DNA of 6,585 nt, taken from NCBI GenBank assembly GCA_002455175.1, contig DKKJ01000157.1, positions 1 through 6,585 on the forward strand, written 5' to 3'. This document shows, piece after piece, positions 1-4,976 of this stretch. Each line of letters starts with the position of its first letter. The first letter of the stretch is position 1. The stretch is from Opitutaceae bacterium UBA6669. GTDB taxonomy: Bacteria > Verrucomicrobiota > Verrucomicrobiia > Opitutales > Opitutaceae. The translations under genes were made by a program, and so were the position numbers. Below the pieces are notes generated by a model that ran no database searches, was not told the origin of the DNA, and worked only from the letters and a program-made list of their open reading frames with translations.

Positions 1-129
1 AGCCGCGCTGCCCCCTTTTTGCACCGTCTTCACCGACTGGCTGTCGATAATGCCAAGCGTCGGATCGGAGTTGCGCCCTGCCTTGACACGCACTCGCTTG
101 CGCAACTCATGCAGGATCTTTTCCCATAA
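1..129 (-). pseudogene. IS5-family transposase fragment
   Basis: The minus strand reads LWEKILHELRKRVRVKAGRN and then SDPTLGIIDSQSVKTVQKGG, an uninterrupted frame of about 43 residues running off the window edge. The GIIDSQSVKT segment is typical of IS5-family (IS1031/IS427-like) DDE transposases and would carry the first catalytic Asp. The similarity starts abruptly at the LWEK segment, near position 129. An in-frame TAG lies four codons upstream of the Leu (137-135), and the usual N-terminal part of about 60-70 residues is absent, so this is a 5'-truncated remnant. The part beyond the edge cannot be judged. It points away from the intron that begins 17 bases later. No inverted repeat of the IS is visible at this end. 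Confidence 0.75.
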
Positions 130-139
130 GGGGTTCTAC

Positions 140-145
140 GCCCAA
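140..145 (+). other. Intron binding site 1 (IBS1), 5' exon end
   Basis: GCCCAA directly precedes the intron 5' end GTGCG. It is the exact complement of TTGGGC at 468-473 inside the intron 5' region, as expected for the IBS1/EBS1 pairing that defines the 5' splice and insertion site of a group II intron. Six bases can match by chance, so the support comes from position as well as sequence. Confidence 0.5.
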
Positions 146-749
146 GTGCGACATGAAGTCGCGTTTGTAATTGTTTCAGTTAACGGTACGTTAACGAGGA
201 AACCTGTTGTTCCATCAACAGTAGCCTACCGGCACACGTCATTCTTGGTAACGAGGAGGGGTGAAGCTGCCGGGACAATGGAGCTGGGTCGTTTGACCTC
301 GCTCGAACCGTGAGGGGAGAGCGCCGCTGCAAGCGTCAATGCGGCGGGGCACTAGGCTGGACGGGAAGACCAACGTCAGTGAACTGCTGATAAACATCGT
401 CAATAACAACAAGCCAAAGGCGCTGATAGGCTTGAGCCAAAACGGCAACGTCGTGGGCTGCTCTTGTTTGGGCTAAGGGCACATGGACATCGGACACGAC
501 CGGTGGATAGGCAGGGTCTCATCCGTTCTTGTTACTAACGCGAAACATGGTAAGCCCGTAGGTCCGCCCATAGGGCAGGCGAACCGCAAGGAACGCTGTA
601 GGACGTGCGGGTAAAGGATGACGGAGAAAGCGAATGCCGGTGGGTAATTAACCGGATAGAGGTTGAACCGCGTAGGAACATCACCTCACGCGAAAGCGGG
701 CTGACTTCCGTCGGGTCTTTCTTGACGAGAGAAGAGGTAGAACCTTCAC
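146..749 (+). ncRNA. Group II intron ribozyme 5' part (domains I-III)
   Basis: About 600 bases without a credible gene. The short open frames here lack ribosome binding sites and known domains. By position this is the catalytic scaffold of the intron: GTGCG at the start, a candidate EBS1 loop in the middle, and the start of domain IV just before the ribosome binding site at 750. I did not fold the individual domains, so their inner borders are not given. The upstream extension of the RT frame back to 605 is open but lies in this structured RNA and lacks a ribosome binding site. Confidence 0.65.
468..473 (+). other. Candidate exon binding site 1 (EBS1)
   Basis: TTGGGC pairs with all six bases of IBS1 (140-145). 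It lies about 320 bases into the intron, inside domain I, in a place where bacterial group II introns carry EBS1. No equally convincing EBS2/IBS2 pair was found by eye. Confidence 0.45.
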
Positions 750-756
750 AGGAGGG
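750..756 (+). promoter_or_regulatory. Ribosome binding site of the intron RT gene
   Basis: AGGAGGG lies 7 bases before the ATG at 764. It fixes the start of the intron-encoded protein at MTALSVGALS, rather than the longer open frame that begins at 605 inside the ribozyme. Confidence 0.75.
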
Positions 757-763
757 AAAGCAA

Positions 764-2243
764 ATGACTGCGCTGAGCGTGGGTGCGCTCTCCGACAAAC
801 CGTGGTCGTGGTCTTGGCATGACATTAACTGGAGTCAATGCCAGCGGGAAGTCAGAAGGCTGCAAATGCGTATCGTCAAGGCAACACAGGAAGGCCGCTG
901 GGACAAAGTCAAGGCTTTGCAATGGCTGCTCACCCATTCGTTCAGCGGCAAAGCTCTCGCCGTGGAACGGGTGACAACGAATCAGGGGGCGAAAACTCCG
1001 GGCGTGGATGGGGCAACGTGGCAGATGCCGGAGACCAGATATAGGGCAATTGGATCGTTGCGGCGCCGCGGCTACCAGCCGCAGCCGTTGCGACGCGTCT
1101 TCATCCCGAAGTCCAATGGGAAATTAAGGCCGCTGGGAATCCCCACGATCAAGGACCGGGCTATGCAGGCTTTGCACCTGCTCGCCTTGGAACCGGTCGC
1201 GGAGACCATCGGTGATCCCAACTCCTACGGATTTAGGAAAGCGCGTTCGACGGCGGATGCCATCCATCAATGCTTTGGTGTGCTGAGTCATCTCGATGAC
1301 TCGGCGGAATGGGTGTTCGAAGGCGACATACAGGGCTGCTTTGATAACATCAGCCATGAGTGGATGCTGACGAATATCCCGACCGACACGGAGGTGCTGC
1401 GAAAATGGCTTCGGGCCGGCTAGCGGCATCATCTCGCCGACGTTAGCGAATCTAACCTTGGATGGACTGGAGCGAGTCTTGAAGGAGCGGTTCCGCGCCA
1501 GCAGCGGCACGGGGCCGCATGCGACCAGAAAACGGTCCAATCCCAAGGTGCACCTCGTCAGGTATGCAGATGACTTCGTTATCACCGGCTGCTCGCGGGA
1601 GCTGTTGGAAAACGAGGTTCGTCCGTTGGTCGAACGGTTCTTGAACGAGCGCGGGCTTCGGCTCTCGCCCGAGAAAACCAAGATCACACATATCCGGGAG
1701 GGCTTCGACTTCCTCGGGCAGAACGTGCGCAAACACCGGGAGCGACTGCTCATCACTCCGGCAAAGAAGAACGTGCATGCGTTCTTGGAGCGGGTTCGCA
1801 CGATCCTCGGTCAGAATAAAATGTCGGCACAGGAACCGTTGATCCGCCACCTCAGCCTCGTGATCCGGGGCTGGGCCAACTATCACCGGCATGTCGCCGC
1901 CAAGCGAACGTTCTCGAAAGTTGATCACAGGATCTTCGAGAGCTTGTGGTACTGGGCGACGTATCGGCACCCGAACAAAAACCCGGGCTGGATTGCCAAA
2001 CGGTATTGGCAGCAGATCGGGCCACGGTTCTGGGAGTTTGCCGTCGATGCCCAGCACTCGCGGGACGGTCGGCAGATCAAGCTGCGGTTGGCACGGGCCT
2101 CTGCGGTGACAATCCGCCGGCATATCAAGATCAGGTCGGATGCTAACCCGTTCGACCCAAGTTGGCGTTCCTACTTCGAGGACCGTGCACTCCTCAAGCA
2201 ACGGGGACTCCAGCCACGCGGGGGCAAAGAACAAACGTTGTGA
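764..2243 (+). pseudogene. ltrA: Group II intron maturase/reverse transcriptase, broken
   Basis: This is the intron-encoded protein that would reverse-transcribe the intron and aid its splicing. The first frame (764-1423, 219 residues) has the N-terminal RT region (WHDINWSQC, THSFSGKALAV, TPGVDGATW), RT block 2 (FIPKSNGKLRPLGIP) and block 3 with the first catalytic Asp (FEGDIQGCFDNI, about residue 189). It stops at TAG right after KWLRAG. The protein resumes in another frame from 1422 with SGIISPTLANLTLDGLERVL, followed by the catalytic YADD, then FDFLGQN and the maturase domain with RGWANYHRHV. Relatives have some 16-18 residues between these parts, including TPQGG, so a deletion of roughly 50 bases removed RT block 4 and shifted the frame. 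The end lacks any HNH zinc motif (no CPVC or HHI). The family-like tail VVKPVPS survives at 2237-2290 in the original frame, which suggests a second deletion. Not functional as an RT. The class within group II maturases was not determined. Confidence 0.85.
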
Positions 2244-2279
2244 AGCCGGTGCCGTCTTGCACGGCACTTTGGACAGCTC

Positions 2280-2351
2280 GAGCCGGATGAGCGGAAACCA
2301 TCATGTCCGGTTCTACGGGGAGGGGGCCGGTTTATCCCGGCCTCCTTACCC
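2280..2351 (+). ncRNA. Group II intron domains V and VI
   Basis: Domain V is 34 bases (2280-2313), begins GAGCCGGATG and ends TGTCCGGTTC. It carries the AGC triad (2281-2283), a GAAA tetraloop (2294-2297) and the two-base AT bulge (2303-2304). Its lower helix pairs well. In the upper helix, G2291 faces A2300 and C2292 faces C2299, which would not pair. Domain VI is a GC-rich stem: 2317-2330 pairs with 2337-2351 around the loop TTTATC, leaving A2348 bulged as the expected lariat branch point. The outer frame tail of the maturase runs into domain V and stops at TGA 2288-2290. Confidence 0.85.
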
Positions 2352-2358
2352 AAGCTGC

Positions 2359-2380
2359 GGGCCTCTAGTGAGGCCCTTTT
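2359..2380 (+). terminator. Intrinsic terminator in the intron 3' flank
   Basis: GGGCCTC (2359-2365) and GAGGCCC (2370-2376) form a perfect 7-bp stem with a 4-base loop, followed by TTTT. The T run is on the plus strand, so it ends rightward transcription, such as read-through from the intron. It lies between the intron and the convergent gene at 2432. No matching upstream gene remains in the window. Confidence 0.65.
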
Positions 2381-2431
2381 CTGCGATGGTTCGCGTGGCG
2401 TTCCGAGTGATCTTAGGCTCAATTAGCCACT

Positions 2432-2986
2432 TCATTTGCGGGGAATCTCATAGCGTAATTCGGCAAAGCCCGTTCCGACCTGCCGAACGGAGCTGAGTAC
2501 TAAAGGAGGCGTGGTGAGACGGCGAGGGAACAGCGGTTTGCCTTTCCCGAGTGTCACGGAGCCCACTTGAACGATCAGCTCATCGAGTAGTCCGGCATCG
2601 TGGAATTGCCCAGCCAGATCCCCACCGCCCACGATCCAGATGTTCTTGCTCCCCGCCTCTAGACGCATCTCCGCGTGGACTGGCCTGACATCGCCTTTCA
2701 CAAAATGCAGATTGGCTCCGGGGACCGCTGGCAGGGCGCGACTCGAAAAGATCCAAGTAGGCTGGGTGTATGGCCAAGGAGAGCCGGTTTCGGCCTTAAC
2801 GGCCTGGGCGTGCCGAAGCATCCACTCGTATGTCGACGAACCCATCGCCACTGCGCCCACCTGCGAGATGAATGCCGGATAGCTCGTGGCGTTGAGATCA
2901 CCAAGTGGGAAGAGCCACTCAATTGAGTCGTCCTCGGTGGAGATGAATCCGTCGAGGCTACTGGCGGTGAAGTATTGCGTTTTCAT
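2432..2986 (-). CDS. Dihydrofolate reductase family (RibD_C-like) protein
   Basis: A protein of 184 residues with the dihydrofolate-reductase/RibD C-terminal fold. The N-terminal strand MKTQYFTASSLDGFIS (1-16) is the family opening. GAVAMGSSTYEW (44-55), IWIVGGGDLAGQF (116-128, the NADPH-binding glycine turn) and DELIVQVGSVTLGKGKPLFP (135-154) follow in the usual order. Members are NAD(P)H-dependent reductases. The substrate of this stand-alone type is mostly unknown and it is not assumed to be the essential folA enzyme. The ATG at 2984-2986 is chosen because the family starts there. The frame stays open to an ATG at 3124, adding 46 residues without family similarity. No good ribosome binding site is visible before either start. 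The gene lies alone between the intron flank and the tRNA-derived repeat array, so it could be an island passenger. Confidence 0.85.
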   Translation of the reverse strand: MKTQYFTASSLDGFISTEDDSIEWLFPLGDLNATSYPAFISQVGAVAMGSSTYEWMLRHAQAVKAETGSPWPYTQPTWIFSSRALPAVPGANLHFVKGDVRPVHAEMRLEAGSKNIWIVGGGDLAGQFHDAGLLDELIVQVGSVTLGKGKPLFPRRLTTPPLVLSSVRQVGTGFAELRYEIPRK

Positions 2987-3014
2987 GAAGAAGGGCGGGT
3001 TGCTGCCTTTCCGA

Positions 3015-3032
3015 CAGCGTTTACTGACGCTG
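3015..3032. other. Short hairpin upstream of the reductase gene
   Basis: CAGCGT and ACGCTG form a perfect 6-bp stem with a 6-base loop, some 29 bases upstream of the reductase start, inside its probable leader. There is no T run, so it is not a terminator. It could be a leader structure or chance. The rest of 2987-3202 shows no gene or clear promoter. Confidence 0.25.
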
Positions 3033-3202
3033 GTAAGTGAGTCGGCTCGGCCGAAAGTCGGGGTTGGATGTAAGGGCATCGTATTGATGGCAAGCCGGAC
3101 GACGTGGCGCCCGCTTTCTGTCATCCCACGCCATCGCCGAACGTCGGCGCACCTTGACGAATCTATTCTTACCGGTGTTCTTACTTTACGGTCGCTGAAA
3201 AC

Positions 3203-3240
3203 TTAAAAGCCCGTAACGCGTTAGAGCTACGGGCTTTTAA
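3203..3240 (-). terminator. Terminator of array unit A
   Basis: TTAAAAGCCCGTA (3203-3215) and TACGGGCTTTTAA (3228-3240) form a perfect 13-bp inverted repeat with a 12-base loop. Flanking A and T runs make it usable in both directions. It occupies the same place, just outside the 19-base tRNA end repeat, as the terminators at 3375 and 3547, so in origin it belongs to the leftward-reading series. It also separates the reductase gene from the array. Confidence 0.75.
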
Positions 3241-3242
3241 AG

Positions 3243-3359
3243 TGGCGTCCCCACGGGGATTGGCTCGGCGGCCTCGTCCCGCTGCGCGGGATCCACCTTT
3301 GGTGGCCCGTTACGGTGCTTTGCACCTCCACAAACCCCTCCGGGGTTCGAACCCCCGTG
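3243..3359 (-). repeat. tRNA-Glu 3'-end repeat with hairpin-rich T-loop insert, unit A
   Basis: 3243-3261 is identical to the last 19 bases of the tRNA-Glu gene (CCA end, 3' acceptor strand and half of the T arm). No other part of a tRNA is present. CACGGGG (3252-3258) pairs with CCCCGTG (3353-3359), which keeps a T-stem-like closing helix. TTCGAA of the T loop lies next to the far arm (3346-3351). The loop is filled with short perfect hairpins, most with 3-base loops: TCCCGC/GCGGGA at 3277-3291, CCACC/GGTGG at 3293-3305, GGTGC/GCACC at 3314-3326, CCCC/GGGG at 3335-3345, plus an imperfect one at 3262-3273. I do not recognise a named family. It could be an inserted non-autonomous palindromic element or a structured RNA. 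Confidence 0.7.
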
Positions 3360-3374
3360 AAGAGTGTGCAACAA

Positions 3375-3411
3375 AAAGGCCCGCCAACGTATTCGACGTT
3401 AGCAGGCCTTT
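3375..3411 (-). terminator. Terminator of array unit B
   Basis: On the minus-strand RNA the two 16-base arms (3396-3411 and 3375-3390) pair without a break around a 5-base loop, using two G-U pairs, and are followed by a U run. On the plus strand those two pairs would be C-A mismatches, which indicates leftward transcription. Confidence 0.75.
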
Positions 3412-3416
3412 AAAAG

Positions 3417-3527
3417 TGGCGTCCCCACGGGGATTGGTTGGCCGTTGGCCAATCGCTTCGCGATCCACGACAGAGTCGTGGCCCCATCTCCGCTTCGCTC
3501 CGTCGAACCCGGGTTCGAACCCCCGTG
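3417..3527 (-). repeat. tRNA-Glu 3'-end repeat with hairpin-rich T-loop insert, unit B
   Basis: Second unit of the array. 3417-3435 again equals the last 19 bases of tRNA-Glu, and the identity with unit A extends to about 25 bases. The closing stem is CACGGGG (3426-3432) with CCCCGTG (3521-3527). Inside are TTGGCC/GGCCAA at 3438-3452, ATCGC/GCGAT at 3452-3464, CCACGAC/GTCGTGG at 3465-3481, an imperfect hairpin near 3489-3502, and a perfect 16-base palindrome at 3503-3518. The perfect hairpins before the palindrome have 3-base loops. The order matches unit A and both share GATCCAC between the second and third hairpins, but the stem sequences differ. The insert is a little shorter than in unit A. 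Confidence 0.7.
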
Positions 3528-3546
3528 TCTATTGGCCCATAAACAA

Positions 3547-3584
3547 AATAACCCGCCCACGTGATTTACGTTGAGCGGGCTATT
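3547..3584 (-). terminator. tRNA-Glu terminator
   Basis: The minus-strand RNA forms a long stem between 3568-3584 and 3547-3562, with one bulged A, two G-U pairs and a 5-base loop, followed by UUAUUUUG. It begins 4 bases after the CCA end of the tRNA and is its terminator. Confidence 0.8.
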
Positions 3585-3588
3585 AAAT

Positions 3589-3665
3589 TGGCGTCCCCAC
3601 GGGGATTCGAACCCCGGTTCTTACCGTGAAAGGGTAGTGTCCTAACCGGGCTAGACGATGGGGAC
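3589..3665 (-). tRNA. tRNA-Glu (anticodon TTC)
   Basis: The minus strand gives a full 77-base cloverleaf including encoded CCA. The acceptor is GTCCCCA with TGGGGAC and discriminator G. The D arm has GGTTA. The anticodon loop is CTTTCAC with anticodon TTC, the variable region is GAAC, and the T arm is CGGGG-TTCGAAT-CCCCG. The lowest anticodon-stem pair is a C-A mismatch, the rest pair normally. It reads glutamate codons GAA and GAG, and charged Glu-tRNA also feeds tetrapyrrole synthesis in most bacteria. A promoter lies just upstream and a terminator just downstream. Its last 19 bases are repeated at 3417 and 3243. Confidence 0.95.
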
Positions 3666-3685
3666 GCAAAAAGAACAGAGGGGCG

Positions 3686-3713
3686 AACGTAGGGTTGAGG
3701 GTCTTTCGTGCAA
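3686..3713 (-). promoter_or_regulatory. Probable tRNA-Glu promoter
   Basis: Read on the minus strand, TTGCAC (3713-3708) and TACGTT (3691-3686) are spaced by 16 bases and resemble -35 and -10 boxes. They place a start site roughly 10-14 bases before the mature tRNA 5' end. The -10 match is imperfect. The remaining gap up to purC (3714-3895) must hold the purC promoter, but I could not pick it reliably, and I saw no purine riboswitch there. Confidence 0.4.
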
Positions 3714-3895
3714 GTCCGTTTTTTCGTTCGTTTGTGCGGCGCGAGGTCTAGGAATGGCGTTTGGGTCGGTTAATGTTATTGATAAGCGACTTATGTGATG
3801 AGATTGGTGAGTACGTCTAAGGTGGATTTACCGAATTTCTCTGTGTTTTTAGGTTTCCGTCGCTGGATTCTCCGGGTTCTCATGGGGTTGCTTCC

Positions 3896-4807
3896 ATGAC
3901 TTTTGCCGAAATCGCTGCCTCGCTTCCTCCTACCGCCGTCACGTCGTGCCGGGGATTGCCGTTCCCTTTGCTGGGCTCGGGTAAGGTGCGGGAGATTTTC
4001 GACTTGGGTGACGCTTTGCTGTTGGTGGCGACCGATCGGTTGTCGGCGTTTGACGTGATTCTTCCCGATGGAATCCCGGGGAAAGGGATTTTGCTCACAC
4101 AGCTGAGTCTATGGTGGTTTGAACAAACGCAGAGCATTCTGGAAAACCACTTGCTTGCGGACCAGGCAGGCGAGTTTCGCCGCCGCGGAATCACCGATCG
4201 TGATCTCCAGTTGCGCAGCATGATTGTCCGTAAACTCAAGCCGTTGCCGATAGAATGTGTAGTGCGCGGGTATCTGGTGGGAAGCGGCTGGAGTTCCTAT
4301 CAGAAGTCAGGGCAAGTCTGCGGTCATCGTTTGCCAGCGGGATTGCGTCAGGCGGACCGCTTGCCACAGGCGTTGTTCACGCCGACCACCAAAGCCCCCA
4401 AAGGCGAGCATGACATGCCGATCGATGATGCGCAGGGTATCGCAACGATCGGGCAGGGGCTTTACGATCAGGTGAAGGCGACCAGCCTCGCGCTGTATCA
4501 GTTGGGACATGACCGCGCGGCGAAGGCCGGTATGATTCTTGCGGATACGAAGTTCGAGTTCGGTACCGATGCTGGTGGAAAGCTAGTGCTGATTGACGAG
4601 GTGCTGACGCCAGATTCGTCGCGCTACTGGCCGGCCGAGAGTTACGCACCGGATCAATCTCCCCCGAGTTACGACAAGCAGTTCGTCCGGGATTATCTTC
4701 TCTCGGTGAAGTGGAATCAGCAACCGCCTGCGCCGACCTTGCCCACGGATGTGATCATGCGCACACGCGACAAGTATTTGGCGGCGCTGCGGAATTTGAT
4801 GAAGTGA
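3896..4807 (+). CDS. purC: SAICAR synthase (PurC)
   Basis: Phosphoribosylaminoimidazole-succinocarboxamide synthase, a cytosolic enzyme that joins aspartate to CAIR using ATP in purine synthesis. The 303 residues match the longer form of the family. Visible motifs in order are GSGKVREIFD (27-36, nucleotide binding), TDRLSAFDVIL (46-56), RGYLVGSGW (124-132), FTPTTKAPKGEHD (161-173), ILADTKFEFG (214-223), LIDEVLTPDSSRYWP (232-246) and SYDKQFVRDYL (258-268). All expected blocks are present, so the gene looks intact. ATG at 3896 is the natural start. Another ATG at 3882 is out of frame. The ribosome binding site is weak (GGGG 9 bases upstream). It stands alone, diverging from tRNA-Glu and converging on the HDOD gene. 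Confidence 0.96.
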   Translation: MTFAEIAASLPPTAVTSCRGLPFPLLGSGKVREIFDLGDALLLVATDRLSAFDVILPDGIPGKGILLTQLSLWWFEQTQSILENHLLADQAGEFRRRGITDRDLQLRSMIVRKLKPLPIECVVRGYLVGSGWSSYQKSGQVCGHRLPAGLRQADRLPQALFTPTTKAPKGEHDMPIDDAQGIATIGQGLYDQVKATSLALYQLGHDRAAKAGMILADTKFEFGTDAGGKLVLIDEVLTPDSSRYWPAESYAPDQSPPSYDKQFVRDYLLSVKWNQQPPAPTLPTDVIMRTRDKYLAALRNLMK

Positions 4808-4976
4808 GGGCGAAAAGCGGAAATTTCGAAACGCGGAAAAGCGGAAATCGATCGAAATTTTGAAACGCGGAAAAACTGAAATAGGGAAACGCTGAAAACT
4901 GAAGGCTGAAAGGGATCGGAATTTCGGAATTTCAGCATTTCGTCGTTTCAGCGTTTCTTCTCATTTCCGCTTTTCC
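4808..4976. repeat. Convergent intergenic region of degenerate repeats and inverted repeats
   Basis: The gap between the purC and HDOD stop codons contains no gene. GAAACGC(G/T)GAAAA-type repeats start at 4828, 4862 and 4886. GAAAAGCGGAAAT occurs at 4812-4824 and 4836-4848, and its exact inverse is at 4963-4975. GAAACGCTGAAA (4886-4897) is inverted at 4946-4957. The nested arms allow a large stem-loop that spans almost the whole gap, starting 5 bases after one stop and ending just before the other. It could act as a two-way transcription barrier, although there is no U run of the usual kind. The sequence is purine-rich on the left and pyrimidine-rich on the right. Confidence 0.75.

Larger units (their letters stand above)
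146..2354 (+). mobile_element. Group II intron, degenerate
   Basis: The element starts with GTGCG (146-150), the usual group II 5' end. It contains about 600 bases of structured non-coding sequence (domains I-III), a maturase/reverse-transcriptase gene in the domain IV position, a 34-base domain V (2280-2313) and a domain VI stem (2317-2351) with an unpaired A at 2348 as candidate branch point. Counting the usual distance from the branch A puts the 3' end near 2354, but the sequence there ends AG rather than the usual AC or AT, so the right border is uncertain by a few bases. Group II introns self-splice and move by reverse transcription with the help of their encoded protein. This copy looks immobile: the RT gene is broken twice, and domain V has two mismatched positions in its upper helix. 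It sits beside an IS5 transposase fragment, typical of intron insertion among other mobile DNA. Confidence 0.85.

Noticed and set aside
605..763. Upstream extension of the intron RT frame
   Set aside because: It lies in the ribozyme region, has no ribosome binding site and no family similarity; the AGGAGGG before 764 decides the start.
1452..2267. Long minus-strand frames opposite the RT gene
   Set aside because: They are shadows of a GC-rich coding region; the plus strand holds clear RT motifs including YADD.
2987..3124. 46-residue N-terminal extension of the reductase
   Set aside because: The family begins at MKTQYFTASSLDG, and the extension shows no motif.
3203..3240. Integron attC-like site (AAC and GTTAG near the loop)
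   Set aside because: The core boxes are not in the required order or spacing, and the element is better explained as a terminator repeated in each unit.
3243..3527. CRISPR array
   Set aside because: There are only two extra 19-base copies about 173 bases apart, derived from a tRNA end, with structured inserts rather than unique spacers of equal length.
3242..3574. Open frame of 110 codons across the hairpin array
   Set aside because: It runs through tRNA-derived repeats, terminators and hairpins, lacks a ribosome binding site and has the Arg/Pro/Ser-rich composition expected of translated GC-rich palindromes.
3714..3895. Purine riboswitch ahead of purC
   Set aside because: The conserved aptamer bases were not found and no terminator hairpin precedes the start.
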